Shown: one piece after another, positions 8,595 through 17,497 of the stretch
Layout: the number at the start of each line of letters is the position of its first letter
How positions within the stretch are numbered: the stretch's first letter is position 1
Assembly (NCBI GenBank): GCA_958452935.1
Contig: CAUDVX010000002.1
Span: 1-64,000 of the forward strand
DNA length: 64,000 nt
DNA from: an uncultured Collinsella sp.
GTDB taxonomy: Bacteria; Actinomycetota; Coriobacteriia; Coriobacteriales; Coriobacteriaceae
Direction of reading: 5' to 3'
Made by a program: the position numbers and the translations under genes
The notes under the pieces: model-generated
What the model was told of the DNA's origin: nothing
The model's database searches: none
The model's input: the letters and a program-made list of their open reading frames with translations, nothing else

Positions 8595-9878
8595 ATGTCA
8601 CTTGCAACTCAACAATCGCTCGAATCCCATTACGTTATGCATACTTTTGGTCGTTCTCCGGTAGAGTTTGTCGAAGGTCACGGTATGAAGCTCACCGGTG
8701 ATGACGGCCGTGAGTATCTTGATTTTCTTGCCGGTATCGGTGTGTGCAGCCTTGGCCACGGCAACGCCGCAGTGCTCTCGGCGCTCGAGGCGCAGACCAA
8801 AAAGCTCATGCATGTCTCCAATTACTTCTACATCGAGCAGCGTGGACAGGTCGCGGCGCTGCTGTCCAAGCTTGCCAACGACGACGTAGATGGTGCGTGC
8901 GTGCTGGCCGATGCCATTGCCGCCGGCGATGAGACCACGGCCGCTGCGCTCGGTGCCCCGGCTGCGGACGAGCAGGTGTGGGAGACGTTCTTTGCCAATT
9001 CTGGTGCCGAAGCCAACGAGGGCTCGATGAAGCTCGCGCGTCTGTACGCCAAGCGTGCTGGTAACGGCGGCAACACCATCGTATGCATGCGCGGCGGCTT
9101 CCACGGCCGTACACTCGAGACCATTGCGGCCACCATGCAGGATTGGCTACAGGACAGCTTCCGTCCGCTGCCGGGCGGTTTTGTGGCCTGCACGCCCAAC
9201 GATGTCGACGAACTGCGCGCAATCTTTAAGCAGCTGGGAAGCGAGGTCTGCGCCGTCATGCTCGAGCCGATTCAGGGTGAGAGCGGTGTGCACCCCATGA
9301 CCGAGGAGTTTATGGCGGCGGCGCGCGACTTGGCACACGAGGTGGGCGCCGTTCTTATCGCCGACGAGGTCCAGTGTGGCATCTTCCGCTCCGGCAAGCC
9401 GTTTGCATTCCAGACCTATGGCGTGGAGCCCGACATTATGAGCCTTGCCAAGGGCATTGCCGATGGCGTGCCCATGGGTGCCGTGGTGGCAAAGAAAGAG
9501 ATTGCCGACGTGTTTAAGCCGGGTGACCACGGCTCGACCTTTGGCGGTAGCTGCTTGGCTGTCGCGGCGTGCGCTGCGACGCTCTCCGCGCTCGTGCGCG
9601 GCGACTACGCTGAGCATGCCGCCAAGGTGGGTGCTTATATGGAGCAGGCGCTGGCTAAGCTTCCGCACGTGGTAGAGGTGCGTGGCCGTGGCCTGATGCT
9701 CGGCTGCGATCTGGACGATACCGCGGGTGATGCACACGACGTTGTGGCCCGTGCATTGGGGGCTGGTGCCGTGATTAACGCTACGGGTGCCCATACGCTG
9801 CGTTTCCTGCCGCCGCTCGTCTGCGAGGAAGCCGACGTGGACAACCTGATCGAGATTTTGTCGGACGTTTTGGCGTAG
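8595..9878 (+). CDS. argD: Acetylornithine aminotransferase with a mid-domain insertion
   Basis: A 427-aa class-III PLP aminotransferase. The PLP lysine is in SLAKGIADG (about residue 285), with IADEVQCGIFRSG shortly before. The ATG at 8595 follows AAAGG; the ATG at 8571 lacks a site. Compared with usual ArgD (about 400 aa) there is an Ala/Asp-rich insertion of roughly 35 residues at about 94-128, between the HVSNYFYIEQ segment and FFANSGAEANE. It is the last gene of the arginine cluster and has a strong terminator downstream. Confidence 0.93.
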   Translation: MSLATQQSLESHYVMHTFGRSPVEFVEGHGMKLTGDDGREYLDFLAGIGVCSLGHGNAAVLSALEAQTKKLMHVSNYFYIEQRGQVAALLSKLANDDVDGACVLADAIAAGDETTAAALGAPAADEQVWETFFANSGAEANEGSMKLARLYAKRAGNGGNTIVCMRGGFHGRTLETIAATMQDWLQDSFRPLPGGFVACTPNDVDELRAIFKQLGSEVCAVMLEPIQGESGVHPMTEEFMAAARDLAHEVGAVLIADEVQCGIFRSGKPFAFQTYGVEPDIMSLAKGIADGVPMGAVVAKKEIADVFKPGDHGSTFGGSCLAVAACAATLSALVRGDYAEHAAKVGAYMEQALAKLPHVVEVRGRGLMLGCDLDDTAGDAHDVVARALGAGAVINATGAHTLRFLPPLVCEEADVDNLIEILSDVLA

Positions 9879-9905
9879 CGAGAGTAAAACATAGCCAGTT
9901 TGAAC

Positions 9906-9964
9906 GGGTTCCAGATCGTCGGTGCGTCATTTGATGCATGGTTGGACGGTCTGGAACCCTTTTT
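9906..9964 (+). terminator. Terminator of the arginine operon
   Basis: GGGTTCCAGA (9906-9915) pairs with TCTGGAACCC (9950-9959), extended inward by TCGTC/GACGG, followed by TTTTT. It begins 28 nt after the argD stop. Confidence 0.85.
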
Positions 9965-10000
9965 GCCATAAATCTGCAATGGCCAGGAGAGCCTTTGGAC

Positions 10001-10054
10001 AAAAATGCCAAATATGAGTACTGTCACCAGTTGAATGTCATATTTGGCATTTTT
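10001..10054. repeat. 17-bp perfect inverted repeat, intergenic palindromic element
   Basis: AAAAATGCCAAATATGA (10001-10017) and its exact complement (10038-10054) flank a 20-nt loop GTACTGTCACCAGTTGAATG. The flanking A and T tracts make it resemble a bidirectional terminator, but the argD terminator is already at 9906. Only one copy is seen here. Confidence 0.7.
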
Positions 10055-10111
10055 GGCCACGGCCTTCGTGGCAGACGTGTTGGTGGGTCGAATCCCATGC
10101 GCCGGGCCAAA

Positions 10112-10142
10112 CAAAAACGGTCCCCTTTCGAGGACCGTTTCC
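10112..10142 (-). terminator. Terminator of tRNA-Val
   Basis: On the - strand AAACGGTCC pairs with GGACCGTTT and is followed by TTGTTT. It is placed just after the 3' end of the tRNA. Confidence 0.8.
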
Positions 10143-10149
10143 AATTCAA

Positions 10150-10225
10150 TGGTGGGCGATGAGGGATTCGAACCCCCAGCCTTGTGCGTGTAAAGCACCT
10201 GCGCTAACCGTTGCGCCAATCGCCC
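10150..10225 (-). tRNA. tRNA-Val (anticodon TAC), CCA encoded
   Basis: The reverse complement folds as a cloverleaf of 76 nt: acceptor GGGCGAT/ATCGCCC, anticodon loop CTTTACA with TAC, T arm GGGGGTTCGAATCCC, and a genomically encoded CCA. It stands alone between argD and asnB, transcribed against both. Confidence 0.96.
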
Positions 10226-10412
10226 GTGCGGAGAGAGTATAGCAAAACAATCGCCCCATTCACCTCATATCCATTAAAGGTAACCGGCGCGTGTCGGCGC
10301 GGAGCTGATTCAGTTGAGATTGCCTGAACATTCCGTCCCTCTTTACGCCCTCGGGTATACTCAAAAGCTACTGATTCGATTTGATACCCAGCAACAGCAG
10401 AGGGGATAGTAT

Positions 10413-12293
10413 ATGTGCGGTTTTGTCGGTTTTGTCGGTGGGACGGATAACCAATCCGAGGTGCTCACCAAGATGATGGACCGCATCGTCCATCGTGGTC
10501 CCGACATGGGCGGCCAGTTTATCGACGGCCGCGTTGCCCTGGGCTTCCGCCGCCTGTCGATCCTCGACCTGACCGAGGCCGGCGCTCAGCCCATGGCCAA
10601 TGAGGACGGCAGCGTCGTCATCGTCTTCAACGGCGAGATCTACAACTTCCAGGAGCTCCGTTCCGAGCTCGAGGCCAAGGGCTATAAGTTCCACTGCGGC
10701 GCCGACACCGAGAGCCTCCTGCACGGCTACGAAGAGTGGGGCGAGGCCGTACTCAATCGCTTGCGCGGTATGTACGCCTTCGTCATCTGGGACAAGAAGA
10801 AGAACAAGCTCTTTGGCGCCCGCGATATCTTTGGCATCAAGCCGCTCTACTACTATCCCATGGCCGATGCGGGCGACGGCGCGCCGGGTGTGCTCTTTGG
10901 CTCTGAGATCAAGAGCTTCCTGGACTATCCGCACTTCCACAAGGCGGTCAACAAAAAGGCCCTGCGTCCGTACATGACGCTGCAGTATTCGGCAACCGAG
11001 GAGACCTTCTTCGAGGGCGTCTACAAGCTGCCGCCGGCGCATTACTTTACCGTAGACATCCCGACCGGCAAGATGAACATCGAGCGCTATTGGGATTGCG
11101 ATTACTCCGCCGTCGAGAAGCCGTTCGAGGAGTACGTCGACGAGCTGGATGAGGTTGTGCACGAGAGCGTCGAGGCCCATCGCATCGCTGATGTTAAGGT
11201 CGCTTCCTTCCTCTCCGGCGGCGTCGACTCCAGCTATATTGCCGCTTGCCTTATGCCCGACAAGACCTTCTCGGTGGGCTTCGATTACAAGAACTTTAAC
11301 GAGACCAACTACGCCAAGGAGCTTTCCGATAAGCTCGGCGTCGAAAACGTTCGCAAGATGATTACCGCCGACGAGTTCTTCGGTGCGCTCGAGGACATCC
11401 AGTATCACATGGACGAGCCGCAGTCCAACTTGTCTTCCGTGCCGCTGTGGTTCTTGGCCGAGATGGCCCGCAAGGACGTTACCGTCGTGCTTTCGGGCGA
11501 AGGCGCCGACGAGCTCTTTGGTGGCTACGCCTACTACGAGGACACGGTCCCGGTGCGCAAGTACAAAAAGATGGTGCCGCTGCCCATCCGTCGCGCGCTC
11601 GGTAACCTGGCGCTGCATATGCCGTACTTCAAGGGACATAACTTCCTGGTCAAGGGTGCCGAGATCCCCGAGAAGTCGTTCCTGGGACAGGCTCTGGTAT
11701 GGCCGGAGCGCGAGGTCGACGGCGTGCTCAAGCCCGAGTACAACACCGGCGATGGCGCCTTCGAGCTCGCTGCACCCATCTATGCGCGCGTGAAGGGTCA
11801 GCCCGAGCTGGTCAAGAAGCAGTACCTGGACATGAACATGTGGCTCCCGGGCGACATTCTGCTCAAGGCCGACAAGATGTGCATGGCACACTCGCTGGAG
11901 CTGCGCGTGCCCTTCCTGGACCGCAAAGTCATGGAGTTCGCCGAGCACATTCCCGACCGCTACCGTATCAACGAGAACGGCAACAAACAGGTACTCCGCC
12001 ACGCTGCCAACAAGTCGCTGCCCGATGAGTGGGCCACCCGTCCCAAGGTGGGCTTCCCAGTACCGATCGTCTACTGGCTGCGCGAGCAAAAGTGGTACGA
12101 CTACGTCAAGGAGTACTTCACCGCGCCGTGGGCAAGCGAGTTCTTCAATACCGACGAGCTCATGCACCTGCTCGATCTGCACTTTGCGGGCAAGGGCGAT
12201 TTCCAGCGCAAGATCTATACGCCGCTCGTGTTCCTGGTGTGGTACAAGCGCTTCTTTATCGACGAGGGCCAGCCTTCTGTTAAGGCTGCCTAG
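10413..12293 (+). CDS. asnB: Asparagine synthase (glutamine-hydrolysing)
   Basis: A 626-aa two-domain enzyme converting aspartate and glutamine to asparagine. The start MCGFVGFVGG exposes the catalytic Cys2 of the class-II glutaminase domain (about 1-210). The synthetase domain has the PPi loop SFLSGGVDSSYIA (about 266-278) and VVLSGEGADELFGGY. RVPFLDRKVMEFA is also typical. It is monocistronic: tRNA-Val is divergent upstream and a terminator follows at 12319. GAGGGG at 10401-10406 provides the ribosome-binding site. Confidence 0.95.
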   Translation: MCGFVGFVGGTDNQSEVLTKMMDRIVHRGPDMGGQFIDGRVALGFRRLSILDLTEAGAQPMANEDGSVVIVFNGEIYNFQELRSELEAKGYKFHCGADTESLLHGYEEWGEAVLNRLRGMYAFVIWDKKKNKLFGARDIFGIKPLYYYPMADAGDGAPGVLFGSEIKSFLDYPHFHKAVNKKALRPYMTLQYSATEETFFEGVYKLPPAHYFTVDIPTGKMNIERYWDCDYSAVEKPFEEYVDELDEVVHESVEAHRIADVKVASFLSGGVDSSYIAACLMPDKTFSVGFDYKNFNETNYAKELSDKLGVENVRKMITADEFFGALEDIQYHMDEPQSNLSSVPLWFLAEMARKDVTVVLSGEGADELFGGYAYYEDTVPVRKYKKMVPLPIRRALGNLALHMPYFKGHNFLVKGAEIPEKSFLGQALVWPEREVDGVLKPEYNTGDGAFELAAPIYARVKGQPELVKKQYLDMNMWLPGDILLKADKMCMAHSLELRVPFLDRKVMEFAEHIPDRYRINENGNKQVLRHAANKSLPDEWATRPKVGFPVPIVYWLREQKWYDYVKEYFTAPWASEFFNTDELMHLLDLHFAGKGDFQRKIYTPLVFLVWYKRFFIDEGQPSVKAA

Positions 12294-12318
12294 TCTCGGC
12301 TTACGAATGCCTGTGCGT

Positions 12319-12343
12319 AACGGCTCCTCCGGGAGCCGTTTTT
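12319..12343 (+). terminator. Terminator of asnB
   Basis: AACGGCTCC pairs with GGAGCCGTT across a 2-nt gap region, followed by TTTTT. It lies 26 nt after the asnB stop. Confidence 0.88.
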
Positions 12344-12405
12344 GCGCGAGCACGTTTCAGTTACTATGAAAACCGTCCCTGCCAAATGGCTGAGAAAGGT
12401 GAAAG

Positions 12406-13968
12406 ATGCACCATTCGGATTCCGCGACCGTGACCACGGTCGATACGCTTGCCAAGCTGCTCGATGTGTGCGGCGAGCTGCGTGCTTCGGAGCAGGTTGA
12501 CGAGCGCGCCGTGACCGGCTGTTCGTTTGATTCGCGCGCGGTTTCGGCGGGTGACGTGTTCTTTTGCAAGGGCGCTGCCTTTAAGCCCGCGTTTTTGAGC
12601 ATGGCGCTCGATGCGGGCGCCGTCGCATTTGTGTGCGAAGAGTCGCTGGTCGAGTCTCTGGAGCTGCTGGCGCAGGAGAGCGGTGCTGCAATGTTGGTTG
12701 TTGATAGCGTACGCACAGCGATGGCGCTGTTGCCGCCCGAGGTCTACGACCGTCCCGACCATGACGTCAAGATCGTGGGCATCACCGGTACCAAGGGAAA
12801 GACCACGGCCGCTTTTATGCTCCAGTCCATCATCAAGGCGGCGGGCGAGTCCTGCGGCATGATCGGCTCGGTGAACACCGACGATGGTATCGAGTGCTAC
12901 GAGAGCACCAACACCACGCCCGAGGCCCCCGAGGTCTGGCGCCATATCGCCAACTGTCGCGCGTCTGGTCGCCAGTCCATGGTCATGGAGGTCTCAAGCC
13001 AGGCGCTCAAGTACCAGCGCGTCGAGAACCTGCCGTTTGACGTAGCGTGCTTCCTCAACATCGGGCGTGACCACATCTCGCCGATCGAGCACCCGACCTT
13101 CGGGGATTATTTTAAGAGCAAGCTCAGGATCTTTGATCAGGCTAAGACCGCCGTAGTGAATCTGGGCACCGATGAAGTCGAACGCGTGCTGGAGGCCGCG
13201 TCGACGGCCGAGCGCTTGGTGACCGTTGGCGTCGAGCATCCCGAGGCGAGCCTGTGGGCAAGCGATGTCCGCATGGTCGGCTTCAACATCGAGTTTAACC
13301 TGCATGGCATGAGCGCTGACGAGCCCGAGGAGGGGGAGAAGGTCCTGCTGGGTATCGCGGGAGACTTTAACGTGGAAAACGCGCTGGTCGCTATCGCCGC
13401 CGCGCGCGAGATGGGTATCGGTATCGATGCCATCAAGAAGGGCCTCTCCAAGCTGCGTGTGCCGGGCCGCATGGAGGTCGTGGAGTCGAAGGATGGCCGC
13501 GTGGTTTGCGTTGTTGACTACGCTCACAACCAACTATCGTTCCGCTCGCTCTTTTCGTCGGTCAAGCGCGCGTTTCCCGCCAGCCCGGTCATTGCGCTGT
13601 TTGGTGCCGCTGGAGGCAAGGCACAGGAGCGCCGTGAGCAGCTTCCGCGCGAGGCCGCACCATATTCTGATCTGCTGATCTTTACCAACGAGGATCCGGC
13701 TCACGAGGACCCGATGAAGGTCTGTCGCGAGCTTGCCGAGCATGTTCCCGACGATACCCCAAACAAGATCATCCTCGATCGCGAGGCTGCTGTGCACGAG
13801 GCGTTCAAGGCGGCGCGTGAGGAATACGTCAGCCCCGATGCGCCCACCATCGTCTTGCTGTTGGCAAAGGGCGACGAGGAGCTCATGCACGTGGGCGATG
13901 AGTTCGTGCCCATCGAGAGCGATCTTTCGCTTGCCAACCGTTTAATCGATGTTACCCAGTTTGACTAA
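12406..13968 (+). CDS. murE: UDP-N-acetylmuramyl-tripeptide synthetase (MurE family), non-DAP type motif
   Basis: A 520-aa Mur ligase adding the third residue to UDP-MurNAc-L-Ala-D-Glu. Mur ligase landmarks are the P-loop GITGTKGKTT (about 125-134), NTTPEAPEVW, MEVSSQALKYQR and CFLNIGRDHISPIEHP. The position that carries DNPR in diaminopimelate-adding MurE reads NEDPAHEDP here (about residue 427), so the DAP-selecting arginine is absent and Lys, Orn or another amine is the likelier substrate. Published work reports ornithine peptidoglycan in some Collinsella, which would fit. GAAAGGTGAAAG precedes the ATG. Confidence 0.85.
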   Translation: MHHSDSATVTTVDTLAKLLDVCGELRASEQVDERAVTGCSFDSRAVSAGDVFFCKGAAFKPAFLSMALDAGAVAFVCEESLVESLELLAQESGAAMLVVDSVRTAMALLPPEVYDRPDHDVKIVGITGTKGKTTAAFMLQSIIKAAGESCGMIGSVNTDDGIECYESTNTTPEAPEVWRHIANCRASGRQSMVMEVSSQALKYQRVENLPFDVACFLNIGRDHISPIEHPTFGDYFKSKLRIFDQAKTAVVNLGTDEVERVLEAASTAERLVTVGVEHPEASLWASDVRMVGFNIEFNLHGMSADEPEEGEKVLLGIAGDFNVENALVAIAAAREMGIGIDAIKKGLSKLRVPGRMEVVESKDGRVVCVVDYAHNQLSFRSLFSSVKRAFPASPVIALFGAAGGKAQERREQLPREAAPYSDLLIFTNEDPAHEDPMKVCRELAEHVPDDTPNKIILDREAAVHEAFKAAREEYVSPDAPTIVLLLAKGDEELMHVGDEFVPIESDLSLANRLIDVTQFD

Positions 13969-14079
13969 TGGACTGCGATGAGGGCGGCGTCCTGAGCGCG
14001 CTGCCGTTGCAAGCGCGTTTCCCCTCAAGCGAGGCGCGCCGCCTAAGACCAGAAGCCCCTTCTACGTAATGGAGTGACC

Positions 14080-14991
14080 ATGTCCCACAATACCCTGCCG
14101 ACCGTCGCTGAGCTTTCGGGCGAGATGCGCGAGCGTCTTGCCAAGGTTAAGTACGTCTTTACCGACCTGGACGCCACGATGCTCGCACCCGGCTCGTGCG
14201 TGCTGCGCGACAACGACGGCAATCCCTCGACCAAGCTCGTCGAGGCTGTCGTGGCACTTGCCCGCGCCGGCATCCAGGTGGTCCCCACCTCGGGCCGCAA
14301 CCGCACCATGATCCACGAGGATGCGCGCGTGCTTGGCCTCAACTCCTACATCGGCGAGATGGGCGGTCTGGTCATGTACGATCTCAAGGCCAACGATTGG
14401 GAGTATCTGACCGGCGATATGCCCTACGACCCCGCCTGCGGCCTCACGCCGCATCAGGTGATCGAGCAGACCGGCGTGTGCGAGAAGATTCTCGCCCGCT
14501 GGCCGCATAAGATCGAGTACCACAACGACATGTCGACTGGCTACAAGTACCGCGAGGTCACCGTCGGCATGCGCGGCGATGTGCCCGACGACGAGGTCCA
14601 GGCCATTCTTGATGAGGCCGGCTGCGGCCTGGTCTGGGCCTGCAACGGCCATCTGACCCATCTGTCCAAACCGACGACGCTCGAGCTCGAACGCGTCGAG
14701 GATGGCCGCGCGTTTAACATCAATCCCGCCGGTCTCAACAAGGGCGTTGCCATCGCACGTTTCTGCGAGCACCTGGGTATCGAGCGTGAGGAGACGCTGG
14801 CGCTCGGCGATTCCGAGTCCGACTTCTACATGGCTGACCACGTGGGCACGTTCTGCCTGGTCGAGAACGGTTTGACCAGCGCCGGCGCGCCCGAGTTCCT
14901 GGATGCTTGCGATAACGCCTACGTCACGCGCGGCAAGATTGTCGATGGCTGGACGGCAACGGCAGAGCTGCTCGTCGCGGCCCGTTCGTAG
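14080..14991 (+). CDS. HAD-superfamily (Cof/IIB type) phosphatase
   Basis: A 303-aa hydrolase. Motif I is FTDLDATML (about residues 27-35) with the nucleophile Asp and the DxDxT pattern, motif II is VPTSGRNR, and motif IV is ALGDSESDFYMAD (about 242). The cap between motifs II and III is of IIB type, suggesting a sugar phosphate or similar substrate; the exact one is unknown. The ATG at 14080 is used because GGAG at 14070 would abut the in-frame GTG at 14074. It is followed closely by murI. Confidence 0.82.
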   Translation: MSHNTLPTVAELSGEMRERLAKVKYVFTDLDATMLAPGSCVLRDNDGNPSTKLVEAVVALARAGIQVVPTSGRNRTMIHEDARVLGLNSYIGEMGGLVMYDLKANDWEYLTGDMPYDPACGLTPHQVIEQTGVCEKILARWPHKIEYHNDMSTGYKYREVTVGMRGDVPDDEVQAILDEAGCGLVWACNGHLTHLSKPTTLELERVEDGRAFNINPAGLNKGVAIARFCEHLGIEREETLALGDSESDFYMADHVGTFCLVENGLTSAGAPEFLDACDNAYVTRGKIVDGWTATAELLVAARS

Positions 14992-15044
14992 TGCGGTCCT
15001 ATCGCGCTGAGCCATATCTTTTCGAGAGAGAATCTGGTGAGGTA

Positions 15045-15929
15045 ATGTCCGATATCGAGAATCCGGCAGGCGACACGCGCCCGATTGGCGTGTTCGATTC
15101 TGGTCTGGGCGGTCTGACGGTTGCACGCGCCATCGCAACGGCGTTGCCGCACGAGTCCGTCTACTACTTTGGCGACACCAAGCGCTGCCCCTACGGCACC
15201 CGCACCGAGGACGAGGTGCGCTCGTTTGCACTGCAGGCGGGCCGCTGGCTGTCGAAGCACGACGTCAAGATCATGGTCATCGCCTGCAATACGGCGACCG
15301 CTGCGGCCTTGCGTTTGGCCCAGCAGGTGCTCGACGTCCCCGTCATCGGTGTAATCGCACCGGGCGCACGCGCGGCAATCAACAGCACCCGCACGCGCCG
15401 GGTGGGCGTGCTCGCCACCAACCTCACCATTCGCTCAGGCGCTTACACGCGTGCCATTCAGGACCTGGATGCCGGCGTCGACGTATACGGCTGCCCTGCC
15501 TCGAGTTTTGTCGAGGTCGTTGAGCACGAGCTCGCCTCGGGCGCACATCTGCAAGAGCAGTGGCTCGAGAACGAGGACATCTTTGATACGCCTGCCGTAC
15601 GCGCGCTGGTCGGTGCCACGGTTGAACCGCTGCGCGACCACGGCATCGATACCGTGGTGCTCGGCTGCACGCATTTCCCGCTGCTCGTGGGGCCTATTCG
15701 CCATGCGCTGGGTCCCGGAGTGCGCGTGGTGAGCTCTGCCGAGGAGACCACGCGCGAGCTGACCGATATTCTCACGCGCCGCGAGCAGCTGGCGGGCGAC
15801 GCAGCCGAGCCGCAGCATCGTTTTGCAACGACGGCCGATAACATTGCCGAGTTTGCGGTGGCGGGCAGTTTTATCTTTGGCCAGCCGCTCAAGAGCATTG
15901 AGCATATCGATATTGACGAACTGAAATAG
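15045..15929 (+). CDS. murI: Glutamate racemase
   Basis: A 294-aa cofactor-independent racemase making D-glutamate for peptidoglycan. Both catalytic cysteines are seen: VIACNTATAAALR and VLGCTHFPLL. The N-terminus PIGVFDSGLGGLTVARAI and GDTKRCPYGTRT are diagnostic. The ATG at 15045 follows GGTGAGG. An earlier GTG at 14991 overlaps the previous stop but would add an 18-residue non-conserved tail. It shares the strand and probably a transcript with rph. Confidence 0.93.
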   Translation: MSDIENPAGDTRPIGVFDSGLGGLTVARAIATALPHESVYYFGDTKRCPYGTRTEDEVRSFALQAGRWLSKHDVKIMVIACNTATAAALRLAQQVLDVPVIGVIAPGARAAINSTRTRRVGVLATNLTIRSGAYTRAIQDLDAGVDVYGCPASSFVEVVEHELASGAHLQEQWLENEDIFDTPAVRALVGATVEPLRDHGIDTVVLGCTHFPLLVGPIRHALGPGVRVVSSAEETTRELTDILTRREQLAGDAAEPQHRFATTADNIAEFAVAGSFIFGQPLKSIEHIDIDELK

Positions 15930-15984
15930 ATATAAGGTCACCGACCAAAGGCTCACGTTCACCTTTTGCCGAAAGGATTTTTCC

Positions 15985-16710
15985 ATGGAGTATATGCAGG
16001 TCAACCGCGCCAACGGCCGTGCCGCCAATGAGCTGCGCCCCGTCAAGCTCACCCGTGGTGTTATGAAGCATGCCCACGGCTCGTGCCTGGCTGAGTTCGG
16101 TGACACGCGCGTGCTGTGCGCTGCCACTATCGAGGAGGGCGTGCCGGGCTGGCGCAAGGGCGCCAAGGCCGGTTGGGTAACGACGGAGTACGCCATGCTG
16201 CCGGCATCGACCGGCAAGCGCTGCAAGCGCGAGCATGCCAACCGTAAGGGCCGCTCCATGGAGATCGAGCGCCTCATCGGTCGCAGCCTGCGTACCGTCG
16301 TCAATATGAAGGCACTCGGCGAGTACACCGTTACCGTCGACTGTGACGTGATTCAGGCAGACGGCGGCACACGAACGGCGAGCATTACCGGCGCCTGGGT
16401 GGCACTGCACGACGCCCTTGCCATGTGGGTCGAGGCGGGTAAGCTCGAGCGCATCCCGCTCATGGGCCAGGTCGCCGCGATTTCCATGGGCGTTGTCGAT
16501 GGCAACACCCTGCTCGACCTGGATTATTCCGAGGACAGTCACGCCGAGGTCGACATGAACCTTGTCGCCACCGATACCGGCGAGATGATCGAGCTCCAGG
16601 GCACTGGCGAGCAGGCGCCCTTCGACCGCAAGCGCCTCAATGCCCTGCTCGATTTGGGCGACAAGGGCATTGCCGAGCTCATCGAGCTCCAGCACCAAGC
16701 CCTCGCCTAA
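15985..16710 (+). CDS. rph: Ribonuclease PH
   Basis: A 241-aa phosphorolytic 3'-5' exoribonuclease that trims tRNA 3' ends. The family core is clear: RANGRAANELRPVKLTRG at the N-terminus, GDTRVLCAATIEEGVP, TTEYAMLPAST, RKGRSMEIERLIGRSLR and CDVIQADGGTRTASITGA. GAAAGGA precedes the ATG. In many bacteria rph adjoins rdgB, as here, linking RNA processing with nucleotide clean-up. A GGGACAGG-type hairpin lies directly at its 3' end. Confidence 0.95.
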   Translation: MEYMQVNRANGRAANELRPVKLTRGVMKHAHGSCLAEFGDTRVLCAATIEEGVPGWRKGAKAGWVTTEYAMLPASTGKRCKREHANRKGRSMEIERLIGRSLRTVVNMKALGEYTVTVDCDVIQADGGTRTASITGAWVALHDALAMWVEAGKLERIPLMGQVAAISMGVVDGNTLLDLDYSEDSHAEVDMNLVATDTGEMIELQGTGEQAPFDRKRLNALLDLGDKGIAELIELQHQALA

Positions 16711-16745
16711 CCTGCCAAAAAGGGACAGGTTTATTTTGGCAGGTT
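16709..16745 (+). repeat. GGGAC-loop hairpin, copy 1 (after rph)
   Basis: AACCTGCCAAAA (16709-16720) pairs with TTTTGGCAGGTT around the 13-nt loop AGGGACAGGTTTA (16721-16733). The TTTTATC that follows could let it act as the rph terminator. Nearly the same sequence recurs inverted at 54003-54043. Confidence 0.85.
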
Positions 16746-16852
16746 TTATCTGCGGAAACGCTGAACTGTAAGGCTGCTGCCGCGCGAGGGGAGGGGCTTG
16801 AGAGCCTAATTACCTTTTGTGTGGCGTTGTTATAAGAACAAGGAGACCATTC

Positions 16853-17494
16853 ATGGCGCTTGAGAAGATCGACATCGACACCCTCGACCCGGCGGCGACC
16901 ATCGTCGTGGCAACGGGCAACGCCCATAAGCTCACCGAGATCGAGGCCATTTTGGGCAAGGTTATGCCCGAGGTTCGCTTTGTGGCGCTCGGCCAGCTGG
17001 GCGATTTTGAGGACCCCGAGGAAAACGGCACGACGTTTTTGGAGAACGCCATCATCAAGGCCCAGGCTGCGGTGGAGGAGACGGGCCTTATGGCCATTGC
17101 CGACGATTCGGGCCTGGTCGTCGACGCGCTGGACGGTGAGCCCGGTGTGTATAGCGCGCGCTACGCGGGCGTTCACGGCGACGATGCCGCCAACAATGCC
17201 AAGCTGCTCGTGAATCTGGAGGGCGTGGCCGACGAGGACCGCACTGCGCGCTTTATGAGCGTCGTCGCGCTCATCGACACGGACGGTTTGGTCACCTATG
17301 GTGAGGGCGCCTGCGAGGGCGTTATCGCACACGAGGGCCGCGGCGATCACGGCTTTGGCTACGACCCGCTGTTCCTGCCGGTCGACACGCCGGGCAAGAC
17401 CATGGCCGAGCTGACGACGGATGAGAAGAACGCCATCAGCCATCGATTCCATGCGCTCGAGCACCTATCCGCCAAACTGACGGGCGAGGAGTAG
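16853..17494 (+). CDS. rdgB: XTP/dITP diphosphatase (RdgB/HAM1 family)
   Basis: A 213-aa house-cleaning pyrophosphatase removing non-canonical purine nucleoside triphosphates. The motifs IVVATGNAHKLTEIEAIL (near the N-terminus), AIADDSGLVVDALDGEPGVY, GFGYDPLFLP and ISHRFHAL are all typical. The ATG at 16853 follows AAGGAG; the longer frame start at 16817 lacks support. About 15 residues precede the usual start of the fold. dtd starts 4 nt after its stop codon. Confidence 0.93.
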   Translation: MALEKIDIDTLDPAATIVVATGNAHKLTEIEAILGKVMPEVRFVALGQLGDFEDPEENGTTFLENAIIKAQAAVEETGLMAIADDSGLVVDALDGEPGVYSARYAGVHGDDAANNAKLLVNLEGVADEDRTARFMSVVALIDTDGLVTYGEGACEGVIAHEGRGDHGFGYDPLFLPVDTPGKTMAELTTDEKNAISHRFHALEHLSAKLTGEE

Positions 17495-17497
17495 GCC

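Noticed and set aside
10073..10110. T-arm-like sequence (TGGGTCGAATCCCA) near tRNA-Val, read as a tRNA remnant
   Set aside because: The loop is 6 nt instead of 7, and no anticodon arm or acceptor stem can be found around it.
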